From NCBI GenBank assembly GCA_964565705.1, contig CAZMGD010000003.1:1-64000 (forward strand): DNA of 64,000 nt, written 5' to 3'. The notes beneath the pieces are model-generated. The model had not been told where the DNA came from, made no database searches, and was given only the letters and a program-made list of their open reading frames with translations. The translations under genes were made by a program, and so were the position numbers. This DNA comes from CAZMGD01 sp964565705 (lineage in GTDB: Bacteria; Actinomycetota; Acidimicrobiia; Acidimicrobiales; Ilumatobacteraceae). Positions 16,355 to 24,993 of this stretch are shown piece after piece (the stretch's first letter is position 1; the number at the start of each line of letters is the position of its first letter).

Positions 16355-17205
16355 ACCACCTGCTCCGCGACGTCGCACCGCTGACCGCCGGCGCGTGGGA
16401 GGTGGTGGACGACGAGGCCCGCACCCGCCTGACCGCCCTGCTCGCCGCCCGCCAGCTGGTCGACTTCGCTGGCCCGCACGGCTGGCAGCGCTCGGCGATC
16501 GAGCTGGGGCGCGCCGTCGACATCGCGTCGCCCGGCCCCGGGCTCGTCGCCAAGCAGCGCGTCGTGCAGACGCTGATCGAGATCCGGGCGCCGTTCAACC
16601 TGTCGCGCCGGGTGCTCGATGACATCGCCCGCGGCGCGGAGGATCCCGATCTGGACAGCCTGGCCGACGCCACCCGCGAGATCGCCGCCGCCGAGAACCG
16701 GGCGGTGTTCCACGGCTTCGCCGCCGGGGGGATCGTCGGCATGACCGAGGCGTCGTCGCACACGTCGATCGCGCTCGAGACGGACTTCACCGAGTACCCG
16801 ACGTCGGTTGCCAAGGGCATGAACGAGCTGCGCAGCGCCGGTGTCGAGGGGCCCTACGGCCTGGCGATCGGGCCCGAGGGCTACCAGGGCATCGTCGAGA
16901 CGGCAGAGGGCGGCGGCTACCCGCTGATCAAGCATCTCAACGCGATCATGGGCGGGCCGGTCGTGTGGTCGCCCGGGGTCGAGGGGGCCGTGCTGCTCAG
17001 CACCCGCGGTGGCGACTTCCAGCTCGACTCCGGCCAGGACCTCTCGGTCGGCTACCTCAGCCACGACGCCGAGCAGGTGCAGCTGTACCTCGAGGAGAGC
17101 TTCACGTTCCGGGTCAAGGAACCGGATGCGGCGATCGCTCTCGTTCCGCCCACGGCCGCCCGCCGCGCACCGGCGCGTGCTGCTGCGGCCCGCAAGCGCA
17201 CGTAG
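16351..17205 (+). CDS. Family 1 encapsulin shell protein
   Basis: 284 residues with the HK97-fold encapsulin pattern: MNHLLRDVAPLTAGAWEVVDDEA, then RQLVDFAGPHGW, IRAPFNLSRRVLDDIARGA, GYPLIKHLNAIMGGPVVWSP and the late SVGYLSHDAEQVQLYLEESF. Self-assembles into an icosahedral nanocompartment loaded with the ferritin-like cargo encoded just upstream. It is about 20 residues longer than typical family 1 shells (about 265) because of a basic C-terminal tail, TAARRAPARAAAARKRT. In solved shells of this family the C-terminus faces outward, so the tail would decorate the exterior; its job is unknown. Confidence 0.96.
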   Translation: MNHLLRDVAPLTAGAWEVVDDEARTRLTALLAARQLVDFAGPHGWQRSAIELGRAVDIASPGPGLVAKQRVVQTLIEIRAPFNLSRRVLDDIARGAEDPDLDSLADATREIAAAENRAVFHGFAAGGIVGMTEASSHTSIALETDFTEYPTSVAKGMNELRSAGVEGPYGLAIGPEGYQGIVETAEGGGYPLIKHLNAIMGGPVVWSPGVEGAVLLSTRGGDFQLDSGQDLSVGYLSHDAEQVQLYLEESFTFRVKEPDAAIALVPPTAARRAPARAAAARKRT

Positions 17206-17262
17206 TCCGTCGCCCGACCGATTCGGTCCTGCGGCAGGGCGCGTCGGTAGGGTGCCGGGCAT

Positions 17263-18096
17263 ATGAGTGCTGGGGATCCGATCGCATCTGGTGAGCTGCT
17301 CCACACCGTCGTCGACGGGGTGGCCACGATCACACTGAACCGACCCGACTCGGCGAACGCGATCACACCCGATCAGCGCAACACCGTGATCCGATTGATG
17401 GAGGATGCCAGCGGCGACCTGAACGTGCGCGTCGTCGTCATCACCGCGGTCGGCAAGCACTTCTGCACGGGTGCCGACCTGCGCGTCTCCAAGATCCCCG
17501 ACAACCCGCGGCCCGAGGGTGCGCCCGAGCGGGCGGTCGGCGACGTCGGCCGCAACATCAAGCGCGGTGCCCAGCGCCTCGTCACCTCGATCATGGACTG
17601 CGAGAAGCCCGTGATCGCCGCGGTCAACGGCACCGCCGCCGGCATCGGCTCGCACATCGCGCTCAGCGCCGACCTGATCATCGCCGCCGACACTGCTCGC
17701 TTCATCGAGGTGTTCTCGAGGCGCGGCATCACTCCCGACGGCGGTGGTGCCTACCTGCTACCGCGGATCATCGGCCTGCCGAAGGCGAAGGAGATGGTCT
17801 TCTTCGGCGACGACCTGCCTGCCGCTGATGCCGAGCGGATCGGCCTCGTCAACAAGGTCGTGCCCGCCGCCGAGCTGGAGGCGGCGACCGCCGAGTGGGC
17901 CGGGCGCCTGGCCAAAGGTCCGACCAAGGCGATCAGCCTCGCCAAGTTCCTCCTCAACCGCAGCCTCGACAGCGACCGCCAGACGGCGTTCGAGGAGGAG
18001 GCGTGGGCGCAAGAGCTCGCCTCGCGCACCGACGACTTCCAAGAGGGTGTGCAGGCGTTCATCGAGCGGCGTGAGGTCGCGTTCCGGGGCTGGTAG
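17263..18096 (+). CDS. Enoyl-CoA hydratase/isomerase family protein
   Basis: 277 residues of the crotonase fold. Oxyanion-hole elements are visible as GKHFCTGADLRVS and AAVNGTAAGIGSHIALSADLIIAA, followed by RRGITPDGGGAYLLPRIIG, where the usual catalytic glutamate region sits. Predicted to hydrate or isomerise an enoyl-CoA. ATG 17263 is preferred. The Old Yellow Enzyme gene follows after 21 bp, so the two are likely an operon acting on unsaturated acyl-CoAs. No copy of the 17-bp operator is seen ahead of them. Confidence 0.88.
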   Translation: MSAGDPIASGELLHTVVDGVATITLNRPDSANAITPDQRNTVIRLMEDASGDLNVRVVVITAVGKHFCTGADLRVSKIPDNPRPEGAPERAVGDVGRNIKRGAQRLVTSIMDCEKPVIAAVNGTAAGIGSHIALSADLIIAADTARFIEVFSRRGITPDGGGAYLLPRIIGLPKAKEMVFFGDDLPAADAERIGLVNKVVPAAELEAATAEWAGRLAKGPTKAISLAKFLLNRSLDSDRQTAFEEEAWAQELASRTDDFQEGVQAFIERREVAFRGW

Positions 18097-18117
18097 CCAC
18101 GATCAGAAGGGGGAGAC

Positions 18118-20016
18118 GTGACGGATGGGGGCTTTCGTCACCTGCTGACGCCGGGGTGCATCGGCGCCATGGAGCTGCGCAACCGGATCCTGATGTGCCC
18201 GATGGGCGACGCGCTCGCCGATCCCGACGGCACGGTCAACGATCGCCAGCTGGCCTACTACGGGGCCCGAGCGCGCGGCGGTGTCGCGCTCGTCATCATG
18301 GGATCGGTGTCGGCCAGCTACCCGTACGGCTGCTACAGCCCTGGCCAGACCGGCGCGAGCGACGACCGCTTCGTGCCGGGGCTCACGCGCATGGCCGATG
18401 AGGTCCACCGCCACGGTGCCAAGATCGCGGCCCAGATCACCCACGACGCCGGCAACAGCCGCTTCGACACCGAGCAGGGCTTCCCGGTGCTCGTGCCGTC
18501 GGTGCCGCATCCCGATCCGCCCGACCGCCTGTCGGGGATGGTCACGCCCGCCGAGGTCGAGGCGATGATGAAACCGTTCGTCACGCCGACGTCGAAGTTC
18601 GACATCAAGGTCGCCGACGAGGACGACATCGCCCAGCTGATCGAATGGTTCGCCAGCGCCGCCGAGCGGCTGGTCGGCTGCGGGTTCGACGGCATCGAGC
18701 TCCACGCCGGCCACGGCTACATCCTCGACTCGTTCCTGTCGCCGGCCACGAACCGCCGCGACGACCGTTGGGGTGGACCGGTCGAGAACCGGGCCCGCCT
18801 GCTGCTCGAGGTGCTCCGTGCCGTGACGTCGCGAGTGGGTGATGGCGTGCCGGTGTGGATGCGGATCAACGCCGAGGAGCGCCACCGGCCAGGCGGCGAG
18901 ACGCTGCCCGACACGCTGCGGGTGATCGAGATGGCGGTCAACGCCGGCTTGGCCGCGGTGCACGTCAGCACGTTCTCCAACCCGATGGTCGGCATCGGCA
19001 TCTGCGACGCGCACACGCCGCAGGATCCCGGGCACCTGCGCCCCAACTTCCAGGCGGTCAAGGCGTCGACGACCGTGCCGGTGATCGGGTTCGGGCGTCT
19101 GGAGCCTGACCTCGCCGAGGACGTGCTCGGCAGCGGCGATGCCGACTTCGTCGCGATGGGACGTCAGCTGCTGGCCGACCCCGACCTGCCGAACAAGCTG
19201 GCGCGCGGCGAGGCAGACGACATCCGACCGTGCATCTACCAGTACCGCTGCATCAACAACATCTTCGTCAACGAATCGATCCGCTGCGCGGTGAACGCGG
19301 CGACCGCCGAGGGCGACGAGGTCGCCCCACCGCCCGCAGCGCGCCCCCGTCGCGTCCTCGTCGTCGGCGCCGGACCCGCCGGGATGGAGACGGCGCACCT
19401 GCTCGCTCGGTCCGGCCATCAGGTGACGCTCGCCGACGAGGCGACCGAGCTCGGCGGCCGGTTGATCCAGGCCGCGGAGGTCGATCCGCAGATGGCTGCC
19501 CTGCTCGGCTGGCTGCGCCGTCAGGTGTCTCGGTCAGACGTCGAGTTGCGGCTCGGCGACCGGCTCGACGCCGGGGGTGTCGCGGCGATCGGCGCCGACG
19601 AGGTGGTCGACGCCACCGGGACGTCGTGGCCAGGCCTCGACCGGTTCGTCGCCTCCTGGCCGACGTGGCCCCGAGACGAGCCGCTGACCATCGAGGGTGG
19701 CGACAAGCCGGCGGTGTCGATCGCGGTCGCCGCAGCTGGTCAGGGCGTCGACGTCACGGTGGTCGAGCCGAGCGGCGTGTTCGCCCAGCGCGTCGGGCTG
19801 CCGGGTCGGGCCCGTTTCGTCCACGACGCCGAGCAGGCCGGCGTGCACCTCGTCACCGAGACGTCAGACGCGCCCGAGGTGTTCGATCTCCGCCCCGCCG
19901 TGCCGGTGTCCGTCGGCCACCTCGGCGCCCACCTCGTCGGCGACGTCACCGGCACCTGGGGCATCGAACCCGCCTTCCAGCAAGCCAGAGCCCTCGCCCA
20001 ACTCCTGGCCCGCTGA
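18118..20016 (+). CDS. Old Yellow Enzyme / 2,4-dienoyl-CoA reductase-like flavoprotein
   Basis: 632 residues: an FMN TIM barrel (about 1-370) with FDGIELHAGHGYILDSFLSP and DDRWGGPVENRARLLLE, then an iron-sulfur region and an FAD/NAD(P) Rossmann domain starting RVLVVGAGPAGMETAHLLARSGHQVT. Family members reduce dienoyl-CoA or other enones using NADPH. The iron-sulfur motif reads CIYQYRCINNIFVNESIRC, which shows three cysteines rather than the usual C-x2-C-x3-C-x11-C, so one ligand seems replaced. GTG 18118 follows AAGGGGGAGAC. Operon with the upstream hydratase. The C-terminal domain is shorter and less conserved than in FadH. Confidence 0.85.
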   Translation: MTDGGFRHLLTPGCIGAMELRNRILMCPMGDALADPDGTVNDRQLAYYGARARGGVALVIMGSVSASYPYGCYSPGQTGASDDRFVPGLTRMADEVHRHGAKIAAQITHDAGNSRFDTEQGFPVLVPSVPHPDPPDRLSGMVTPAEVEAMMKPFVTPTSKFDIKVADEDDIAQLIEWFASAAERLVGCGFDGIELHAGHGYILDSFLSPATNRRDDRWGGPVENRARLLLEVLRAVTSRVGDGVPVWMRINAEERHRPGGETLPDTLRVIEMAVNAGLAAVHVSTFSNPMVGIGICDAHTPQDPGHLRPNFQAVKASTTVPVIGFGRLEPDLAEDVLGSGDADFVAMGRQLLADPDLPNKLARGEADDIRPCIYQYRCINNIFVNESIRCAVNAATAEGDEVAPPPAARPRRVLVVGAGPAGMETAHLLARSGHQVTLADEATELGGRLIQAAEVDPQMAALLGWLRRQVSRSDVELRLGDRLDAGGVAAIGADEVVDATGTSWPGLDRFVASWPTWPRDEPLTIEGGDKPAVSIAVAAAGQGVDVTVVEPSGVFAQRVGLPGRARFVHDAEQAGVHLVTETSDAPEVFDLRPAVPVSVGHLGAHLVGDVTGTWGIEPAFQQARALAQLLAR

Positions 20017-20028
20017 CACCACCTCGAG

Positions 20029-20155
20029 ACGAACCTGCGGTCGAACAGCGCCCGAAACGGGCGCGATCCGACCGCAGGTTCGTTCGGGGAGGTACAACGA
20101 GACGAACCTGCGGTCACATCCGGCCCGAATCGGGCGCGATGTGACCGCAGGTTCG
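20029..20155. repeat. Two tandem nested inverted-repeat elements between convergent genes
   Basis: Unit 1 (20029-20083) has perfect arms CGAACCTGCGGTCG (20030-20043) and its complement (20069-20082) around an inner palindrome GCGCCCGAAACGGGCGC. Unit 2 (20101-20155) has perfect 18-bp arms (20103-20120 and 20138-20155) starting CGAACCTGCGGTCACATC, around CCCGAATCGGG. The arms differ between units (TCGA.. against TCACATC) yet stay fully paired, so pairing rather than sequence seems to be kept. They fill the gap between two stop codons and may act as terminators. Confidence 0.9.
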
Positions 20156-20176
20156 GTTGGAGAGGGCAGGGGTTGG

Positions 20177-21397
20177 CTACGGGCGCCAGCGGCCGTCGGC
20201 GCTGAGGCGCAGCATCTTGATCGCGTTGCCGCGGGCGATCTTGGCGACGGTGGCGTCGTCGAGGTGGGCCACCTGCTCGGCGAAGATCTTCTTGGTGTAC
20301 GGCCACGTCGAGTCGGTGTGCGGGTAGTCGGTCTCGAACGTGACCTGATCCTCACCGATCTCGGCCAGGCTGCGCAGACCGTGCTTGTCACGGAAGAAGC
20401 AGCCGAAGATGCGATCCTTGTAGTAGGTGCTCGGCGGATCGGGGATCGTGTCCCGGACGCCACCCCAGGCCCGGTGCTCCAACCACACGTCGTCGGCGCG
20501 CTCGATCATGTACGGCAGCCAGCCGATCTGGCCCTCGCTGTAGGCGAGGCGCAGCTTCGGGAAGCGCACCATGACACCCGAGAACAGGTAGTCGCTGAAC
20601 GAGCTCATCGCGTTGCCGAAGCTCAGCGTGGCGGCGACCGCCGGCGGAGCGTCCGACGACGTGGCCGGCATCTGGCTGCTCGAGCCGATGTGCATGCACA
20701 CGAGGGTGTCGGTGTCGTTGCAGGCGGCGAAGAACGGGTCCCAGTACTGGCTGTGCAGCGTCGGCAGGCCGAGCTTGGCGGGGATCTCGCTGAACGCGAC
20801 GGCGGTGCAGCCGCGGGCGGCGTTGCGGTTGATCTCCTCGACGGCCAGGTTCACGTCCCACAGCGGGATGATCGGCAGCGGGATCAGGCGGCCGTCGGCG
20901 TCGCCGCACCATTCCTCGACCATCCAGTCGTTGTAGGCGCGCACGCAGGCGAGGGCCAGTTCCTTGTCGGTTGCCTCGGCGAACGTCTGGCCGCAGAACC
21001 GGGGGAACGTCGGGAAGCACAGCGACGACTCGACGCCGTCGAGGTCCATGTCCTCCAGGCGGGCCGTCGGGTCGTAGCAGCCGGGCCGCATCTCGTCGTA
21101 GGTGATCGGCGCCATCTCCATGTCGTCACGGTCGAAGCCGACGGCGGCGACGTGGCGCTTGTGCGGCGCGATCAGGTCTTCGTAGAACCAGCACGAGCTC
21201 TTCGGCGCGTCGTCGGACCACTGGAAGTCGTACTTGACGCCACCGAGGTAGGTCATCTTGGCGATGCCCCGATCCTCGACGCGCGGCGAGCGCGGATCGT
21301 CGGCGAACTTCTTCGGCAGCCACTTCTGGAACAGGTGCGGCGGCTCGACGACGTGATCGTCGACGCTGACGAACTTCGGAATCTCCCGCTCGGTCAT
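20177..21397 (-). CDS. Amidohydrolase family protein (COG2159, ACMSD/decarboxylase-like)
   Basis: 406 residues of the metal-dependent TIM-barrel amidohydrolases. It opens KFVSVDDHVVEPPHLFQKWL, has ESSLCFPTFPRFCGQ, LACVRAYNDWMVEEWC, DTLVCMHIGSSSQMP, RLAYSEGQIGWLPYMIERAD and the late metal-site region VTFETDYPHTDSTWP. Relatives include ACMSD-type decarboxylases and hydrolases of ring-cleavage products; several have no known activity. A close paralogue is encoded at 48723-49931. Its own copy of the TetR-type operator (21440-21456) lies 43 bp upstream, overlapping the stop of the preceding LLM gene, so it can be expressed apart from the TetR operon. Confidence 0.85.
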   Translation of the reverse strand: MTEREIPKFVSVDDHVVEPPHLFQKWLPKKFADDPRSPRVEDRGIAKMTYLGGVKYDFQWSDDAPKSSCWFYEDLIAPHKRHVAAVGFDRDDMEMAPITYDEMRPGCYDPTARLEDMDLDGVESSLCFPTFPRFCGQTFAEATDKELALACVRAYNDWMVEEWCGDADGRLIPLPIIPLWDVNLAVEEINRNAARGCTAVAFSEIPAKLGLPTLHSQYWDPFFAACNDTDTLVCMHIGSSSQMPATSSDAPPAVAATLSFGNAMSSFSDYLFSGVMVRFPKLRLAYSEGQIGWLPYMIERADDVWLEHRAWGGVRDTIPDPPSTYYKDRIFGCFFRDKHGLRSLAEIGEDQVTFETDYPHTDSTWPYTKKIFAEQVAHLDDATVAKIARGNAIKMLRLSADGRWRP

Positions 21398-21439
21398 CTC
21401 GGCCCCCTCATGGGAAGGAAATCCTTGTGGATCAAGGTT

Positions 21440-21456
21440 TCTGACACGGTATCAGA
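21440..21456. promoter_or_regulatory. TetR-type operator, site 2
   Basis: TCTGACACGGTATCAGA: half-sites match the window consensus and pair with one mismatch around a central G. It is 43 bp ahead of the amidohydrolase start and overlaps the last bases of the LLM gene upstream, pointing to an internal promoter. Confidence 0.65.
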
Positions 21457-22363
21457 TCTTTTCGAGAACTCGACTGGCGAACTTCTCGACAGCAGCACTG
21501 TACGACGCCAGATCGGTGGCGGGCATCGCCACGGCCAGTGCGGTGGCCCCGGCCTCGCGCAGCTGGTGGATCTCGTCGACCAGTTCGCCGGGATCCCACT
21601 CGCCGCCCCAGATCGTCAGCGCCTTGGGGATCGCGATGACGTCCAGCGCATCGGTGCGACCGGCGGCGGCCTCCATCGCCCGCAGCTCGGCGACGCGAGC
21701 AGCCAGATCGGCGACGGTCTCCATGCCCGGCGTGCCCAGGCGCTGCTCCGACTTCTTCGGGCTGGGCATCGGCGACCAACCGTTGGCGTGGGCGACGGCC
21801 CGGCGCATCGCCGCCTTCGAGTTGCCGCCGACCCAGATCGGCGGATGCGGGCGCTGCACCGGCGCCGGGCGCACCACGGACTGGCGTGCGGTGTAGCCGA
21901 CGCCGTCGTGGTCGAACGGCTCGCCCTGCCACGCGAGGCGCATCGCGACGAGCGCGTCGTCGGCCCGCCGGGCCCGGTCGTCGAACGAGGCACCGAGGGC
22001 GTCGAACTCCGGCTGGAGGTAACCGACCCCGACGCCGACGATCACCCGGCCGGCGGACAGGGCGTCGAGGCTGGCGACCGCCTTCGCCGCCAGCAGCGGG
22101 TTGCGGTAGCCGAGCACGAGCAGGTTGAGGTGCAGCCGCAGCGTGGTGGTCGCGGCGGCCACGAAGCTGAGCGCGACGAACGGATCGAGCGTCTCGTGGC
22201 CGGTGGTCAGCCACGCCGCGTCGGGCGCGGGGTGATCGGTGACGAACACGGCGTCGAAGCCCGCCTGCTCCGCCACCCGGGATGCGGCGGCGATGCCGGC
22301 GGCCGTGCACAGCGTGCCGGACGGATCGGGGCGGTCGATGGGCAGGCTGACGGACACCTTCAT
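21452..22363 (-). CDS. LLM-class F420-dependent oxidoreductase
   Basis: 303 residues. Landmarks: AGFDAVFVTDHPAPDAAWL, LRLHLNLLVLGYRNPLLAAK, LDALSAGRVIVGVGVGYLQPEFDALG and PIWVGGNSKAAMRRAVAHANGWSPMP, the last being the flavin phosphate-binding region of the family. ATG 22363 is chosen inside a much longer open frame because it starts the conserved MKVSVSLPID. Lies 14 bp after another LLM gene and forms the tail of a TetR-LLM-LLM operon. It probably reduces or oxidises an intermediate of the acid degraded here, with F420 as hydride carrier (inference). Confidence 0.86.
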   Translation of the reverse strand: MKVSVSLPIDRPDPSGTLCTAAGIAAASRVAEQAGFDAVFVTDHPAPDAAWLTTGHETLDPFVALSFVAAATTTLRLHLNLLVLGYRNPLLAAKAVASLDALSAGRVIVGVGVGYLQPEFDALGASFDDRARRADDALVAMRLAWQGEPFDHDGVGYTARQSVVRPAPVQRPHPPIWVGGNSKAAMRRAVAHANGWSPMPSPKKSEQRLGTPGMETVADLAARVAELRAMEAAAGRTDALDVIAIPKALTIWGGEWDPGELVDEIHQLREAGATALAVAMPATDLASYSAAVEKFASRVLEKI

Positions 22364-22377
22364 GGGTCGATCCTCGC

Positions 22378-23361
22378 TCAGAGGTGTGGCAGCACCTCGT
22401 GCTGGAGCAGTTCGAGGCTCTCCCACGACCACTCCGGATCGATGCCGCCCATCAGCGGGTGCAGGATCAGCCCCTGCGCGCCCTCCGGCATCGCCTGGAC
22501 CATCGCGATGGTCTCGGCCGGGGTGAGGATCTGGTACACGCCCTCCCGCCGCATCGCCTCGACCGAGTCGGCCTTGCTCTCGGTCATCGACGGCGTGTCC
22601 TCGGTCTGCCACGACGAGAACGCTGCCGCGTCGTGCACGGCGAGCGGGCCGATGCGGGCCCAGTCGCGCTCGGGGTCGTTGCTGACGTGCAGGAAGTTCG
22701 GACCGCTCGGCCGGGAGATGAACACCGGCGCGTTGCCGCTGCGCTCGCACTCCTCGTGGTACGCGGCCTCGATCGCCGGGTCGAAGTAGCTGGGGATCAT
22801 GCCCATCCCGAGCCGGGCGGCGCGGCGGGCGGCGATCGTCGACGAGCCGCCCATCACCTGGATCGGCCCGCCCGGCGTGACCGGCGACGGCTGCACGCGC
22901 ACGGTGCGGCCCTCGTACTCGAACGGCTCGCCCGTCCAGGCCTGGCGCAGGACGTCGACGACCTCCTCCAGGCGCTTGCCGCGGCGGTGGAAGTCCGAGT
23001 GCAGCACCTCGAACTCGAGCTCGCGGTAGCCGATCGCGAACGTGACGATCACCCGGTACGGTCCGGCGAGGTTGTCGAGCGTGGCGAGATCCTCGGCGAG
23101 GCGGATCGGGTCCCACAGTGGGGCGACGACCGCGGCGACGGTGATCGGGATCCGTTTCGTCGCCCCGGCGACAGCGCCGCCGACGACCAGCGGCGAGGGC
23201 ATGTAGCCGTCGTCGGTCACGTGGTGCTCGCTGAGCGAGATCGTCGTGAACCCTTGAGCGTCGGCCCACCGTGCCTGCTCGATCATCGCCGAGTAGAGCG
23301 CGCTGTGCGGCGCCCCCTCCGGTGCCCGGCGCATGTCGTAGCGCAGCGTGACGTCGACCAT
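22378..23361 (-). CDS. LLM-class flavin/F420-dependent oxidoreductase
   Basis: 327 residues of the bacterial luciferase-like family. Visible: WADAQGFTTISLSEHHVTDDGYMPSPLVV (read in two parts), RIPITVAAVVAPLWDPIRLAEDLATLD, FAIGYRELEFE, and GGPIQVMGGSSTIAARRAARLG. The EHH motif near residue 45 is usual for this branch, which contains both FMN monooxygenases and F420 enzymes. ATG 23361; 33 bp after the TetR gene. Different subfamily from its downstream neighbour, so not a recent duplication. Confidence 0.84.
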   Translation of the reverse strand: MVDVTLRYDMRRAPEGAPHSALYSAMIEQARWADAQGFTTISLSEHHVTDDGYMPSPLVVGGAVAGATKRIPITVAAVVAPLWDPIRLAEDLATLDNLAGPYRVIVTFAIGYRELEFEVLHSDFHRRGKRLEEVVDVLRQAWTGEPFEYEGRTVRVQPSPVTPGGPIQVMGGSSTIAARRAARLGMGMIPSYFDPAIEAAYHEECERSGNAPVFISRPSGPNFLHVSNDPERDWARIGPLAVHDAAAFSSWQTEDTPSMTESKADSVEAMRREGVYQILTPAETIAMVQAMPEGAQGLILHPLMGGIDPEWSWESLELLQHEVLPHL

Positions 23362-23394
23362 GTGTGTATCCCCCGAGGTGTGTTGGTGAACCGG

Positions 23395-24033
23395 CTACAG
23401 CGTGCGGCCGGTGAGTGTCTGGTAGATGATCGCGGTGATCGTGTCGGCCAGGCGTTCGCGGGTCAGACCGCGGCGCTCCATCGACGTCTCGTAGGCGAGC
23501 AATCGCTCGACCATCGCGACCATGGCCGATCCGGCGGCGAACGCTTCGATCTCAGGCGACACCCGGCCGGCGGCCTGTCCGTCGCGCACCGACTCGGCCA
23601 TTGGCTCGACCAGCATGACGTTGGATCTGCGTCGCGCGTCGCGGAAGCGGCGATCGCCCTCCTCGGCCTTGAGGTTGCGGATGCGCAGCACCGCGTGGTG
23701 CTCGTCCCAGAACTTCAGGTAGGCGTCCACGAAGTCACGGGCCCGAGCGGGGCCGTCGGAGCCACCCCAACCACCGTTCAGGTGGTCGACGAGCGGACGC
23801 TCGTGGTCGGTGGCCTCGTCGGCGAGGGCGAGGATCGCAGCGTCGACGTCGGCGAAGTACTGGTAGAAGGTCGCCGGCGAGGTGCCGACTTCGCGGGTGA
23901 CATCGACGACCTTGAGCTCCATGACCCCGCGCTCCTGGAGGAGGCGGGCGGTGGTCTCGAGCAACCGGCGCCGGGTGTGTTGGGCCCGGGCACCGATCAC
24001 CCGGCCATCGGCGGCGAGCACCTCGTTCGTCAT
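23395..24033 (-). CDS. TetR-family transcriptional regulator, likely master of the local catabolic regulon
   Basis: 212 residues from ATG 24033 (an in-frame GTG at 24045 would add four). N-terminal helix-turn-helix: HTRRRLLETTARLLQERGVM, VVDVTREVGTSPATFYQYF. The rest is the ligand-binding helical domain, probably sensing an acyl-CoA or similar intermediate. Directly upstream, 24059-24075, is the best copy of the window's 17-bp palindrome, so autoregulation is likely. It heads an operon with two LLM genes. Because six further copies precede nearby acyl-CoA metabolism genes, I infer it represses all of them until the inducer appears. Ligand unknown. Confidence 0.88.
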   Translation of the reverse strand: MTNEVLAADGRVIGARAQHTRRRLLETTARLLQERGVMELKVVDVTREVGTSPATFYQYFADVDAAILALADEATDHERPLVDHLNGGWGGSDGPARARDFVDAYLKFWDEHHAVLRIRNLKAEEGDRRFRDARRRSNVMLVEPMAESVRDGQAAGRVSPEIEAFAAGSAMVAMVERLLAYETSMERRGLTRERLADTITAIIYQTLTGRTL

Positions 24034-24058
24034 GGTGCCGGTCACGTTACTGCGCGTT

Positions 24059-24075
24059 TCTGACGGGGCGTCAGA
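24059..24075. promoter_or_regulatory. TetR-type operator, site 3 (in front of the tetR gene)
   Basis: TCTGACGGGGCGTCAGA, perfect 7-bp arms with a 3-bp centre, preceded by TT and followed by TC. It is 25 bp from the regulator ATG, suited to autorepression, and is tucked between the regulator and the stop of the SDR gene. Confidence 0.78.
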
Positions 24076-24081
24076 TCCTGT

Positions 24082-24981
24082 TCAGGCGCCGTAGACCGGG
24101 CCGGGCGTCGGGGCCTCGGCGATCAGGTCGGCGACGATCGCGCCCACCTCGTCGGGGTCGTAGCGGGCACCCTTGTCGAAGGGCTTGCCGTGCTGCCAGC
24201 CGTCGGCGACGCTCAGCTCGCCGCCGGCGATCTCGAACATCCGCCCGGTCACGTTGCACGCCGACGAGCCGAGCCAGACGACGATCGGTGAGATGTTGGC
24301 GGGATCCATCGCGTCGAAGCCCGACTCGGGCTTGCGCATCATCTCGGCGAACGCATCCTCGGTCATCCGGCTGCGCGCGGACGGGGCGATGCCGTTGGCG
24401 AGGATGCCGTAGCGGCCGAGCTCCACCGCGGCGGTGATCGTGAACCCGGCGATGCCGGCCTTGGCCGCGACGTAGTTGGCCTGGGAGACGCTGCCGAACA
24501 GGCCGGCGCCCGACGTCGTCGTGACGATGCGGGCCTCGACCGGCGTGCCGGCCTTGGACTGCGCCCGCCAGTGGTCGATCGCGTGGCGCACCGGGCAGAA
24601 CATGCCGCGCAGGTGCACCTTGATGACCGCATCCCACTCGTCGACGGACATGTTGACGATCATCCGGTCGCGCACGATGCCGGCGTTGCAGACGAGCGTG
24701 TCGATGCTGCCGAACGTGTCGATCGCCTGCTGGATCAGGCGCCCGGCGCCGTCCCAGTCGCTGACGTCGTCGCCGTTGACGGCGGCGCGCCCGCCGGCGG
24801 CCTCGATCTCGTTGACGACCTCCTGCGCGGGGCTGAGGTCGGCGCCCTCGCCGCCGAGCGTGGCGCCGAGGTCGTTGACGATGACCGCCGCGCCCTCCGC
24901 GGCGAAGGCGAGTGCATGCGCTCGGCCGAGCCCGCGCCCACCGCCGGTGATGACGACGACGCGCCCGTCACAGATTCCCAT
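24082..24981 (-). CDS. Short-chain dehydrogenase/reductase (3-hydroxyacyl-CoA dehydrogenase-like)
   Basis: 299 residues. NAD-binding VVVITGGGRGLGRAHALAFA and NDLGATLGGEG, the NAG motif (VCNAGIVRDRMIVNMS), catalytic Ser region TTTSGAGLFGS and YVAAKAGIAGF. The NDLG and C-terminal layout resemble the dehydrogenase part of peroxisomal-type multifunctional enzyme 2, which acts on 3-hydroxyacyl-CoAs. Follows the two acyl-CoA dehydrogenases by 12 bp in one operon, so it likely performs the third beta-oxidation step. Confidence 0.87.
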   Translation of the reverse strand: MGICDGRVVVITGGGRGLGRAHALAFAAEGAAVIVNDLGATLGGEGADLSPAQEVVNEIEAAGGRAAVNGDDVSDWDGAGRLIQQAIDTFGSIDTLVCNAGIVRDRMIVNMSVDEWDAVIKVHLRGMFCPVRHAIDHWRAQSKAGTPVEARIVTTTSGAGLFGSVSQANYVAAKAGIAGFTITAAVELGRYGILANGIAPSARSRMTEDAFAEMMRKPESGFDAMDPANISPIVVWLGSSACNVTGRMFEIAGGELSVADGWQHGKPFDKGARYDPDEVGAIVADLIAEAPTPGPVYGA

Positions 24982-24993
24982 CTTGTTCTCTCC

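Noticed and set aside
19697..22789. Very long plus-strand open frame of about 1030 codons across the repeats, amidohydrolase and LLM genes
   Set aside because: It runs antisense to three well supported minus-strand genes, has no recognisable domains and a composition typical of GC-rich shadow frames.
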